Part shown: piece after piece, positions 26,748 to 34,812 of the stretch | Layout of the letters: the number at the start of each line of letters is the position of its first letter | Numbering within the stretch: the stretch's first letter is position 1 | DNA from: Legionella cardiaca | GTDB taxonomy: Bacteria > Pseudomonadota > Gammaproteobacteria > Legionellales > Legionellaceae | Reading direction: 5' to 3' | DNA: 64,000 nt | Assembly: GCF_029026145.1 (NCBI RefSeq) | Contig: NZ_CP119078.1 | Span: forward strand, 2,909,001 to 2,973,000 | Made by a program: the position numbers and the translations under genes | The notes under the pieces: model-generated | The model's database searches: none | What the model was told of the DNA's origin: nothing | Seen by the model: the letters and a program-made list of their open reading frames with translations, nothing else

Positions 26748-27129
26748 GACATTGAATCCATATTTTATTAAGTTCATCCGCTAGCATTATTGGGTCAAAT
26801 GGCTTAGCAATAATGTCAACAACGCCCAGTGCTTTGTACTCTTCAATCTCTTTAGCTTGTATTTTAGCAGTCATAAAAACAGCTGGAATTAAAGAAAATC
26901 CCTTTATCTGTCTTAACTCGCACAGTGTAGTTGGCCCGTCTTTGACAGGCATCATTACATCAAGAAGTATTAAGTCAGGAATGAACGTTTGAGCTACAGA
27001 CAAAACTTCCTCACCATTGGTGCAATATTTTACTGAAAATCCACCGATGTCTTCTAATGCAATTTGTGCAATTGATCTAATATCCTCTTCATCCTCAGCA
27101 TATAAAATATTTGTAAGTTTCTTTGTCAT
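26728..27129 (-). CDS. Stand-alone CheY-like response regulator
   Basis: A 133-residue single receiver domain. It has the acidic pocket in NILYAEDEEDIR, the phospho-acceptor Asp in DLILLDVMMPVKDGP, the conserved Thr in AVFMTAK and the Lys in IIAKPFDP. It has no output domain and could shuttle phosphate between the MHYT hybrid kinase encoded 43 bases upstream and the Hpt domain of the downstream diguanylate cyclase. The three genes appear to form one operon. Confidence 0.9.
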   Translation of the reverse strand: MTKKLTNILYAEDEEDIRSIAQIALEDIGGFSVKYCTNGEEVLSVAQTFIPDLILLDVMMPVKDGPTTLCELRQIKGFSLIPAVFMTAKIQAKEIEEYKALGVVDIIAKPFDPIMLADELNKIWIQCHGKSRE

Positions 27130-27172
27130 AAACTCTATCCTCTATTCAATAGATGACGCTCTAAAAATTTTT

Positions 27173-29782
27173 CTATAAAAGATTAGTTATTGTTTTAAGC
27201 AATACTTCATTAGAAGACTTTGATTTAACTAATGCTTCGCTAACATATTTAGCATAGTCTTGACTTAACTCCAGATTTGACAACACTAATACTGGAAAGT
27301 GATACTTGGCTAACCAAGGTAAAATGTCTATTCCATTACCATCTGGTAATAACAAATCTAAAATAACTAAGTCGTATCTTCTTTGCTGCAACATTTCTTT
27401 GGCTTCCCGTAAATTCGCTGCAGTAGCTACATTGGCGTGTTTATTTAATAAAACTGCCATAACGTGTTGTTGATCCGGGTTATCTTCAATATGCAGAATA
27501 TTTGGCTTATGAATGCTATCGACGTTTTTAATTCTATTAATTGCAGTTAATAGTTTTTTTAAATCAATAGGCTTGTCTAACCAGTCAATTACACTGATTG
27601 CATCACCATTTAATAAGGTACGTCCTGTTTCAGCCATGACTGAAAGAACAATAATGTGGATATCTTTAGTCTCTGAATTTGCACGTAGCTCGCGAATAAA
27701 AGATACCCCATCTTGATCTGGTAAAACCAAATCTAATAGCAAGGCCCTATACTGATTAAGCATTAAAAATTTTTTTGCCTCTTTAACGGTATGCGCTACA
27801 TCAGCCACATACCCTGCAGACTCTAAAAGAGCTTTTAAATAATTAGCTTGATCTTCATCATCTTCACAAATTAATAATTTTTTATCCAAATTAGGAAAGG
27901 TCTCCTCCTGGTTAAGAGATACTTTTAAAGTTTGATCTGCAAGAAACGGAAGATCAAAATAAAAAGTAGTGCCCTGGGGAGAGCTTGAAAAATTTATCTT
28001 CCCTTCTAGTTTTTCTATAATTGCTTTACTTATGTTCAGACCTAATCCTGTACCACTTTTTCCACGAGTATTTGAAGCATCTGCCTGAGAGAATTTTTGA
28101 AAAATACGTGGTCTAAATTCCATGGGAATTTCAGGTCCATGGTTAAGGACTGAAACGCGCACCATTGTGCCTTGTTTTTGAATTGAAATTACAATCTCCT
28201 TTTCTTTATCAGAAAATTTACAAGCATTAGAAATTAAATTATTTAATACCTGGATTAATCGGTCAGGATCAACTTTGACTTTAAATAGTTCTTCAGAGTC
28301 AATGAGTTTAATTTCCACTCCATATTTTTCAGCATACATTTTGTTGCTTTCAATGGCTTCCTTTACCAAGCTTTGTAAATCTGTTTCGACTAGTTGAAAC
28401 TCCATTTTTCCGGCTTCAATTTTTTCTATATCAAGAATATCATTGATTAATAAAAGTAATCGCTCACTGTTATTATTTGCAATTTCCAGTAATTTTTTCG
28501 CTTTATCAGTAAAGTTCCCCATAACACCACTGACTAATAGTCCCAGTGAGCCTCGTATAGAGGTAAGTGGCGTACGTAATTCATGACTAACAATAGAAAC
28601 AAATTCTTTTTTTAATTTCTCTGTTCTTTTTAATTCAGTCACATCATGAATAACAGTTAAAGCCCCCAGCTTTTTACCGCTAGCATTAAGAATTTCTTGG
28701 CCATCAATTACAACATCATTGACTAAATTATTCTTAAATTTCATCAGCAAGGGTAATTTTTGAATTTTTTCGCCATTTAGCACTCTTTTTAGGGGTGATT
28801 TTTCATCTAAAATCTTATCATTATTGACTGAAAAAATACTAAAATAGTTAGGAAGATCGTCGACGTGTTTTCCTTTGATATTGGAAGCTATTTTTCTCTG
28901 AAGAACATCATTTACCACGGTTATTTTTCCCAAAGCGTTGCAAGCTATAATACCGTCTTCCAAATTGTTTAACATGGCTTTTAAAAACTCTTTTTCATTA
29001 TTAATCATTTTCTTATAAGTATTGGTTGTTAAAGCCAAAATTAAAATTAAAATTGTTGTGCCAGCAACAAAAAAAGGTAAATAATCAGACGTAATTATTT
29101 GCATCTTTGAGGAAGTATGGTGTGTAGCAAGAGGGGTAAAGACAGATGCCTCCATGCCAGTATAATGCATGCCACAGATAGCAACTCCCATTATGAGTGC
29201 GCTTACCAGCTTAAAATAAAATTGCTGTCGATTAGTCCCTCTATTGCTGCGTAGTGCTAACCAAAGTGCTGCTTCGGCAGCAGCAATTGCTATAATAATT
29301 GACAGTATGAATAAACCCGGTAAGTAGTGGATATTAACATGGGTTTTCATCCCTTCCATGCCCATGTAATGCATGGTAGCTATTGCTAAACCTATTATAA
29401 TACCGCCGAAACTTAAATGAATTAATGAATAGTCCTTCTTCTGCAATATAAAAAGAGCCAGGGCGGAAGCAAGTATAGCAACCAGTAAAGAAGCAGCTGT
29501 CCAGGTAAATTCAAATTGCATTGGCATCGGCATAATAAAAGCTAACATACCCACGAAATGCATAGACCAAATACCTGCACCCATGGCAATAGCACCGCCG
29601 ATTAACCAAAAGATTCTAGCTCTTTTTCGACGTTCAGCCCGTAGACTACCTACTAGATCCAAGGCAACGTAAGAAGCCAAAACAGCAACTACATAAGAAA
29701 GAATCACTAAGCCTATATCATAGTATCCATAAATTGCATTGCTTGGAATTTTATCAAGCTGAAACCAATGACTGAAATTCAT
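27173..29782 (-). CDS. MHYT-domain hybrid sensor histidine kinase with two receivers
   Basis: An 869-residue inner-membrane sensor. Residues 1-255 form an MHYT domain with seven helices and three copies of the motif: MHFVGM (74-79), MHYMGM (138-143) and MHYTGM (205-210). These are proposed to bind copper and sense oxygen, CO or NO. A PAS-like linker (about 262-385) and a HisKA domain with FVSIVSHELRTPL (H400) follow. Then come HATPase_c (NNLISNACKF and GTGLGLNISKAIIE), receiver 1 (D684) and receiver 2 (D809 in YDLVILDLLLPD). It heads an operon with a receiver and an Hpt-GGDEF protein, suggesting gas- or redox-controlled cyclic di-GMP output. Confidence 0.92.
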   Translation of the reverse strand: MNFSHWFQLDKIPSNAIYGYYDIGLVILSYVVAVLASYVALDLVGSLRAERRKRARIFWLIGGAIAMGAGIWSMHFVGMLAFIMPMPMQFEFTWTAASLLVAILASALALFILQKKDYSLIHLSFGGIIIGLAIATMHYMGMEGMKTHVNIHYLPGLFILSIIIAIAAAEAALWLALRSNRGTNRQQFYFKLVSALIMGVAICGMHYTGMEASVFTPLATHHTSSKMQIITSDYLPFFVAGTTILILILALTTNTYKKMINNEKEFLKAMLNNLEDGIIACNALGKITVVNDVLQRKIASNIKGKHVDDLPNYFSIFSVNNDKILDEKSPLKRVLNGEKIQKLPLLMKFKNNLVNDVVIDGQEILNASGKKLGALTVIHDVTELKRTEKLKKEFVSIVSHELRTPLTSIRGSLGLLVSGVMGNFTDKAKKLLEIANNNSERLLLLINDILDIEKIEAGKMEFQLVETDLQSLVKEAIESNKMYAEKYGVEIKLIDSEELFKVKVDPDRLIQVLNNLISNACKFSDKEKEIVISIQKQGTMVRVSVLNHGPEIPMEFRPRIFQKFSQADASNTRGKSGTGLGLNISKAIIEKLEGKINFSSSPQGTTFYFDLPFLADQTLKVSLNQEETFPNLDKKLLICEDDEDQANYLKALLESAGYVADVAHTVKEAKKFLMLNQYRALLLDLVLPDQDGVSFIRELRANSETKDIHIIVLSVMAETGRTLLNGDAISVIDWLDKPIDLKKLLTAINRIKNVDSIHKPNILHIEDNPDQQHVMAVLLNKHANVATAANLREAKEMLQQRRYDLVILDLLLPDGNGIDILPWLAKYHFPVLVLSNLELSQDYAKYVSEALVKSKSSNEVLLKTITNLL

Positions 29783-29852
29783 ATTGAACGATCCCTGTAA
29801 TCGTATAAAACTAGGACTTGGTTATTAATTTTATTATAGATTATTCCTATAT

Positions 29853-30845
29853 TCACTGATTTGTAGCGAAAGCAATTTCAACAACGTTGTTTGGTTCAAA
29901 CATCGCTTTAAAATGTTTAAAACTTTCAAGTCTGGATTGATCGTTTTGATCATGTAAAAGCAAGTCTTGTCCATACATGGCTATATCTTCGACAATTCGC
30001 TCATGTCTATAATAAGCTAAAATTGTTTTATCGACGATTGCCTTGCCGTAACCTTCATAAAAATAGGGAACTTCACGGGGCTTATTCCATACATTACCCA
30101 CGCCACCGCCAATAAACATTAAATCACGTTCCTTCGGTGCTAACATGGGTTCATCCCAATCAATGATATAAATAGAATCCTCATTAACGACCAGCACATT
30201 GCCCGCATGTATATCAGAATGACATAGCACATAGTGATCTAAATCTGGTTGAATTTTTTTTGATAATTCTTCTGCAGAGTCAACAAGTTGCCGAATTGAG
30301 TTGCTATTTTTCTTAAAAAAAGTCTTGAAATCCGCAGTAATTTTATCATCTGAACTATCAAATCCAATTTTACTATAAAAAGACCTGACTATTTCACGCC
30401 ATTTGGTTGTATACATCTCTATTCTTAATTGTTGTTGAATCGAGGTGGGAAGGGATGTTTCATGAATTTTTCTTAGTATTTTTCCAAATAGTTTCCATTG
30501 TTTCTCTGTTAAATTTTGAGTAAAGCCATCGGGTGCATGAATAAATGGATACACAACTAATTTAAAATGATCCAATTGCTGAAATAATTTTGCTTCGAGT
30601 GTGTGGATAGGAAAAATAACTTCTTTTATTCCAGAATCATATAAAAGACGGATAATTGAGAAGTTAATTTCATTATAATCGCCGTATTTTAACTTTACGA
30701 AATAAGACTTAGATTGTGCATCTATTTTATAGGCAAATGCATTCATATCAGCGCCACCCGAGAGGAGCTGTGCTGCACGAGCATCAATTCCATAATAAAC
30801 TTTTAAAAGCCCGATGAGTTGTTGAGCTTGAATGCTTCTTTTCAT
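29853..30845 (-). CDS. aph(9)-Ia: Spectinomycin phosphotransferase APH(9)-Ia-like
   Basis: The 330-residue protein matches L. pneumophila APH(9)-Ia over its whole length, as I remember that sequence, including IRLLYDSGIKEVIFPIHTLE, the catalytic loop CHSDIHAGNVLV and the metal site IYIIDWDEPMLAP. The C-terminal RHERIVEDIA region also matches. The enzyme phosphorylates the 9-OH of spectinomycin with ATP and acts in the cytoplasm. It is chromosomal, has no mobile-element neighbours and shows base composition like its surroundings, consistent with an intrinsic Legionella gene whose natural substrate may be something else. Allele level cannot be decided from memory. Confidence 0.9.
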   Translation of the reverse strand: MKRSIQAQQLIGLLKVYYGIDARAAQLLSGGADMNAFAYKIDAQSKSYFVKLKYGDYNEINFSIIRLLYDSGIKEVIFPIHTLEAKLFQQLDHFKLVVYPFIHAPDGFTQNLTEKQWKLFGKILRKIHETSLPTSIQQQLRIEMYTTKWREIVRSFYSKIGFDSSDDKITADFKTFFKKNSNSIRQLVDSAEELSKKIQPDLDHYVLCHSDIHAGNVLVVNEDSIYIIDWDEPMLAPKERDLMFIGGGVGNVWNKPREVPYFYEGYGKAIVDKTILAYYRHERIVEDIAMYGQDLLLHDQNDQSRLESFKHFKAMFEPNNVVEIAFATNQ

Positions 30846-30908
30846 AGAGTCAATGATTCGTTATAAAAGTTAGTATCATCACTTAAAACACTTAATTCTG
30901 TCATTGAA

Positions 30909-30939
30909 TGAGATCTGATTACTCAATAATCGGATCTCA
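30909..30939. promoter_or_regulatory. Strong hairpin between S33 hydrolase and aph(9)
   Basis: Arms of 13 bases at 30909-30921 and 30927-30939 pair with one T/G mismatch around the loop CTCAA. It lies 54 bases downstream of the hydrolase stop and 64 bases upstream of the aph start, both on the minus strand. No clear U-run follows, so it may be a weak terminator, an attenuator or a protein site. Confidence 0.45.
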
Positions 30940-30992
30940 GAAAATCTATTGGGTACAATTTATTAAGTGAAAAATTACTTATTCAGATTAAC

Positions 30993-31970
30993 CTAATTAA
31001 AAGTAATTTTAATTCCATCAGCAATTAAATTAGGCTTTCCCCTTCCAGTATCCTCACTTTCTTTAAAAAAGTGATGAGGATTCCTTTTTTCATACTGGCT
31101 TTTCACAAAGTCTCGGATGCTTGAAAAAAATGCTTCCGGGACATCAGACTCCATGGAATGATCTGCATGAGGAAACACGATTAATTGATTATCCGGTATC
31201 TTGCTCGCCATGAATTCGGAATGTTTTTTATCTGTAATCCAGTCTTCTTCGCCCACAAGAATGAGTGTTTTGCATCTTACTTTATGCAAGCGATCTTCAT
31301 AATTAAAGGTTCTTAAAAATCCCCCAAATCCTTGGTTTAAAGGTTCATAAGCAAAAGGATATTCCGCGCCGGGTCGTTCTACAGACAGATTATGTCTTTT
31401 TCTCCAGGAATACATAGTATCCATGACATCAAAAAATTTATTTACCTCTTCAACATTTTTAAAACTTCCGTCCCATAATTGTTCACAGGCTTGTTGTTGC
31501 TCCAAGGTGCCTCTTTTTTTAACATTCAGGCGGGCTGTCTCAATGTTTTTATAGCTTGGAGAACCTGCAGCCAGGACAAGACTGGAAACATATTGTGGAT
31601 AGGAAAGGGTATATCCTAATGCACACATTGCCCCATAAGACTTACCCAATAAAACTATTTTTTCCAGATCGAGTGATTTACGAATTTCATCCACATCCTG
31701 AATGTAATTTTGCATTGTGTATGATGAGGGTTCTTTTTTATCGCTTAATCCACATCCTCTAGGATCAATAAATACAATATTGCCTGTTGTAGCTAGACAT
31801 TCATAATCCTTGTAGTGAGAATGATTGGCGCCCGGACCGCCTGGAAGCATAAAAACATAAGGTAACTTGTCGAGATTGTCCTCATTTTCACAAACTATTC
31901 GTATATGTAATCTAGTTTCCGGTGCATTGTCTCGCGCAGGGATATCAATAAACAAATCCTTACTCCACAT
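30993..31970 (-). CDS. Alpha/beta hydrolase, proline iminopeptidase-like (S33)
   Basis: The 325-residue product from ATG 31970 is placed by a CAGGAG site 7 bases upstream; longer starts at 32039 (TTG) and 32006 lack such a site. The fold markers are LPGGPGANHS with the oxyanion HGGPG-type loop, FIDPRGCGLSD, and nucleophile GKSYGAMCALG (S111). The acid lies in LVGEEDWITD and the His in FPHADHSME. These match prolyl iminopeptidases and related tricorn-factor peptidases of family S33. It is cytoplasmic, with no signal peptide. Peptide or ester substrate unknown. Confidence 0.82.
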   Translation of the reverse strand: MWSKDLFIDIPARDNAPETRLHIRIVCENEDNLDKLPYVFMLPGGPGANHSHYKDYECLATTGNIVFIDPRGCGLSDKKEPSSYTMQNYIQDVDEIRKSLDLEKIVLLGKSYGAMCALGYTLSYPQYVSSLVLAAGSPSYKNIETARLNVKKRGTLEQQQACEQLWDGSFKNVEEVNKFFDVMDTMYSWRKRHNLSVERPGAEYPFAYEPLNQGFGGFLRTFNYEDRLHKVRCKTLILVGEEDWITDKKHSEFMASKIPDNQLIVFPHADHSMESDVPEAFFSSIRDFVKSQYEKRNPHHFFKESEDTGRGKPNLIADGIKITFN

Positions 31971-32171
31971 GTATTTCTCCTGATTAAAATAAGTTCTCGA
32001 TACCATAACTTTTTTAAGCGAACTTTTCTGCTTTGGCAAAAAGCAAAAGCTTCTTTAAAACAATTGGTAAAGGTTTGAAAAACTCTAAAAACTCACCTGT
32101 CAAGACTATTTTTTTAAAATTTATTTAGCTATTATGACAAACCCAGTAGGATTCTTTAATCCAATCCGTTC

Positions 32172-32180
32172 TGTGGATAA
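32172..32180 (-). promoter_or_regulatory. DnaA box (TTATCCACA, minus orientation)
   Basis: TGTGGATAA on the plus strand is the exact complement of the high-affinity DnaA consensus. It lies about 110 bases from an inverted pair of further perfect boxes. Confidence 0.6.
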
Positions 32181-32286
32181 GTTTTTCAAACTTACTATTC
32201 CCATGTTTCCTTCTTGCTCCATTAAGTCGAATGAATCCTTATATACATAAGGTTAGAGCTATTTTTTTCTTTTTCTTACCCTCTTT

Positions 32287-32313
32287 ATTTATCCACAAAA
32301 TCTGTGGATAAAT
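32287..32313. promoter_or_regulatory. Inverted pair of perfect DnaA boxes
   Basis: TTATCCACA at 32289-32297 faces TGTGGATAA at 32303-32311 across a 5-base spacer; the symmetry extends to 11-base arms (32287-32297 and 32303-32313). A further one-mismatch box, TTATCAACA, is at 32371-32379. There is no T-run on the minus strand after the repeat, which argues against a simple terminator for the upstream gene. Confidence 0.6.
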
Positions 32314-32385
32314 GTGTGTATAGACCGTAAAACTATTGAGGCTGAATGACGTTAACTATTTGATAAAGATTTATCAACACTGCTC

Positions 32386-33141
32386 TTAGGACATGATACT
32401 GCGCCCACCATCAACGTTCAAAATTTGCCCAGTAATAAATGGATTTTCAACTAACCCGAGCAGAGCTTGAGCAACGAACTCTGGAGAGCCATGACGTTTC
32501 AACGGGGTTTTTGCAATAATTTTTTGTTGTGTTTCTATATTTAGAACATTGTCATGCTCTGGCCAGGCAATGGCTCCAGGGGCAATAGCATTAACACGTA
32601 CCTCCGGTGCAAACTCTCTCGCCAAGGCTTTGGTTTGCATAGCAAGGGCAGCCTTCGTTTGAGAATAAACAGCATATCCTTTAAGTGGCATCCTTCCATG
32701 AATATCAGTGATATTAATAATGGCACCATGATTTTTTGCCAATTGTGAACGCGCGGCAAGGCTTAAAAAGAAAGGAAATTTTACGTTTATATCGAACAAA
32801 TTGTTCCATTCTTGCTCATCGACAATTGTTAAATCCGTGCGGTTAAAAACGGAAGCATTATTGACCAACACATCTAAACGCTTTGCCCAATTCAGAGTCT
32901 TCGTCAAAATTTCTTCGACTGCTTTTATACTATTTAAATTACTGCACACCACATAGGCACTGTCGGGACGTTGTTTATTGAGCGTTGTGGCAAGCACTTC
33001 CGCTTCGGTTAAGGATTGATGACAATGAATAACTACTTTAAAATTAGCTTGATGCAATTTATTAACAATAGCAGCGCCAATTCGTCTTGCAGATCCTGTG
33101 ACTAAAGCCACTTTTGCGGCTTGTTTGTTGGCTTGATTCAA
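32386..33141 (-). CDS. Pteridine reductase-like short-chain dehydrogenase (FolM/PTR1 type)
   Basis: A 251-residue SDR. The cofactor loop is VTGSARRIG, the TGxxxRxG form typical of pteridine reductases and FolM, which prefer NADPH. Also visible are DVLVNNASVFN, the catalytic IINITDIHG, and YAVYSQTKAALAM with the Tyr and Lys. It likely reduces dihydropterins (dihydromonapterin or dihydrobiopterin) to tetrahydro forms. The start is TTG 33141 with GGGGA 7 bases upstream. It is divergent from the MidA-PTPS-priA operon, and a second pterin enzyme lies at 34282, supporting the pterin assignment. Confidence 0.83.
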   Translation of the reverse strand: MNQANKQAAKVALVTGSARRIGAAIVNKLHQANFKVVIHCHQSLTEAEVLATTLNKQRPDSAYVVCSNLNSIKAVEEILTKTLNWAKRLDVLVNNASVFNRTDLTIVDEQEWNNLFDINVKFPFFLSLAARSQLAKNHGAIINITDIHGRMPLKGYAVYSQTKAALAMQTKALAREFAPEVRVNAIAPGAIAWPEHDNVLNIETQQKIIAKTPLKRHGSPEFVAQALLGLVENPFITGQILNVDGGRSIMS

Positions 33142-33172
33142 GGTATGTTCCCCATTTTTACTATTTTTAGCT

Positions 33173-34285
33173 ATGGACCTATTCTCTCTAATACGTGAGC
33201 AGATTCAACAACGAGGCGATATTCCTTTTGTTGATTTTATGCAACATGCTTTATATACCCCGCAATTTGGCTATTATAGTGCCGGATTGCAAAAATTTGG
33301 GCCCCATGGCGATTTTATTACAGCCCCGGAATTAACGCCGTTATTTGGCCAAACACTGGCCAATCAATGCCAACAGGTACTGGGTGTTTTAGATGAACCT
33401 ATCGTCTTTGAATTTGGTGCGGGCTCGGGCCGATTATGTGTAGATATCTTAACGCATTTAGAGCAGTTGCAAACACTACCACATGCTTATTATATTCTGG
33501 AAGTTAGTGGTAATTTAAAACAACGCCAACAAGCATTAATTCAGGAAAAAATTCCTCATTTAGCGACGCGCATTCATTGGCTTTCACAGTGGCCACAAAA
33601 AGCATTTAAAGGAATTATTATTGCCAATGAAGTGCTTGACGCCATGCCTGTTCATCGCTTCCTGCAAACAGAGAACGCGTTGTTGGAAAGTTATGTCACT
33701 ATTAATATTAACAATGAGTTAGCAGAAACATTTAAACCCTGCACCAATCAACGCTTGATAAAACACGTGCAGCAGGTTTTGCCCAAAGATTTTTTTCCTT
33801 ATCAATCAGAAGTTAATTTATTTATTGATGATTGGATTAAACAATGCGCAACCATGCTTGAGCAAGGAGTCATGTTCTTTATTGATTATGGTTTCCCGAG
33901 ACATGAATATTATCATCCTGACAGGAATACAGGCACACTCATGTGTCATTATCGCCATCATGCGCATACCAATCCTTTCACTCACCTTGGCGAACAGGAT
34001 ATCACAGCGCATGTTGATTTTACTCATGTTGCAGAAGCCGGACATAATGCGGGTTTGCATGTGGCAGGTTATACTAATCAAGCCTCTTTTTTGCTTGCGA
34101 ATGGTTTGTTAAGCTTATTAGCTGAAATTAATAACGAATCGTTTCGCATTAAATCCCAGCAGGCAGCCAAACAATTGCTACAGCCTAGCGAGATGGGCGA
34201 ATTATTCAAGGTCATCGCCCTTAGTAAAAATATAGAATTACCATTACTTGGTTTTCAATTGCAGGATAAACGAGCGAGTTTATGA
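33173..34285 (+). CDS. MidA/NDUFAF7-family SAM-dependent methyltransferase
   Basis: A 370-residue member of the COG1565/DUF185 family, related to mitochondrial NDUFAF7, which methylates an arginine of complex I. Typical parts are FVDFMQHALYTPQFGYYSAG, GDFITAPELTPLFGQTLANQ, the SAM-binding VFEFGAGSGRLCVDIL, IIIANEVLDAMPVHRF, and a central MFFIDYGFPRHEYYHPDRN. The bacterial substrate is not firmly known. It starts the plus-strand operon with PTPS, priA and a thioesterase, and overlaps the next gene by 4 bases. Confidence 0.85.
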   Translation: MDLFSLIREQIQQRGDIPFVDFMQHALYTPQFGYYSAGLQKFGPHGDFITAPELTPLFGQTLANQCQQVLGVLDEPIVFEFGAGSGRLCVDILTHLEQLQTLPHAYYILEVSGNLKQRQQALIQEKIPHLATRIHWLSQWPQKAFKGIIIANEVLDAMPVHRFLQTENALLESYVTININNELAETFKPCTNQRLIKHVQQVLPKDFFPYQSEVNLFIDDWIKQCATMLEQGVMFFIDYGFPRHEYYHPDRNTGTLMCHYRHHAHTNPFTHLGEQDITAHVDFTHVAEAGHNAGLHVAGYTNQASFLLANGLLSLLAEINNESFRIKSQQAAKQLLQPSEMGELFKVIALSKNIELPLLGFQLQDKRASL

Positions 34286-34782
34286 TGAAGAAATATTTAA
34301 CGACAGTAGAACTGCAAAAAGAATCCATGAAATTTTCCGCAGGTCATACAACCATTTTTTCTGCCACTAAGCGTGAACCGTTGCATGGTCATATGTATGG
34401 CGTGTATTTAGCGTTAACAACCTGGGTTGAAGAAAACGGCATGACCTTCGACTATCGCTATTATAAAGAGCGTATTCACAAATTATGTCGCTTTTTAAAT
34501 CAAACCTTTTTAATGCCACAATTTTCTCCTTTTCTGCAATTTGCCGAAGACGATGAGTACTATTATTTTACTTTCAATAATAAAAAGATGCCTTTTTTAA
34601 AGGAAGACGTCACACTCATGCCTCTAACTAACATAACCGTCGAAGAGTTATCGCGCTGGTTTGTCCAGGAACTAATTAAAGATACCGCTGAGCTTGACAG
34701 ACATCGCATTGAAAAAGTAGTGGTAAAAGTTTTTTCAGCCCCTGGGCAATCTGCAAGTCATGAGTGGCAACGCCAACAATGA
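34282..34782 (+). CDS. 6-pyruvoyltetrahydropterin synthase homologue of PTPS-III type
   Basis: A 166-residue T-fold enzyme. The zinc ligands are present: H22 in MKFSAGHTT and H35, H37 in EPLHGHMYGV. The catalytic Cys expected before LHGH in PTPS and QueD is missing; instead Glu32 precedes it in KREPLHGH. This ExLHGH form is characteristic of PTPS-III, which makes 6-hydroxymethyl-dihydropterin and can replace dihydroneopterin aldolase (FolB) in folate synthesis. QueD function is therefore unlikely. It overlaps the MidA gene by ATGA and precedes priA; a pteridine reductase is two genes away. Confidence 0.78.
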   Translation: MMKKYLTTVELQKESMKFSAGHTTIFSATKREPLHGHMYGVYLALTTWVEENGMTFDYRYYKERIHKLCRFLNQTFLMPQFSPFLQFAEDDEYYYFTFNNKKMPFLKEDVTLMPLTNITVEELSRWFVQELIKDTAELDRHRIEKVVVKVFSAPGQSASHEWQRQQ

Positions 34783-34812
34783 CTTTGCAACTTCTTTAGC
34801 CACGGGAGTGTT

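Larger units (their letters stand above)
31971..32385. other. 415-base intergenic region carrying DnaA boxes
   Basis: No protein gene fits here. The region is AT-rich and holds three perfect DnaA boxes and one near-match, annotated separately. It lies upstream of the S33 hydrolase and downstream of the pteridine reductase, both on the minus strand. Long T-tracts occur at 32106-32113 and around 32260-32275. Confidence 0.6.

Noticed and set aside
32040-32385. Chromosomal origin of replication
   Set aside because: DnaA boxes are present, but the usual origin neighbours are missing and no AT-rich 13-mer array is evident; reported only as a DnaA-box cluster.
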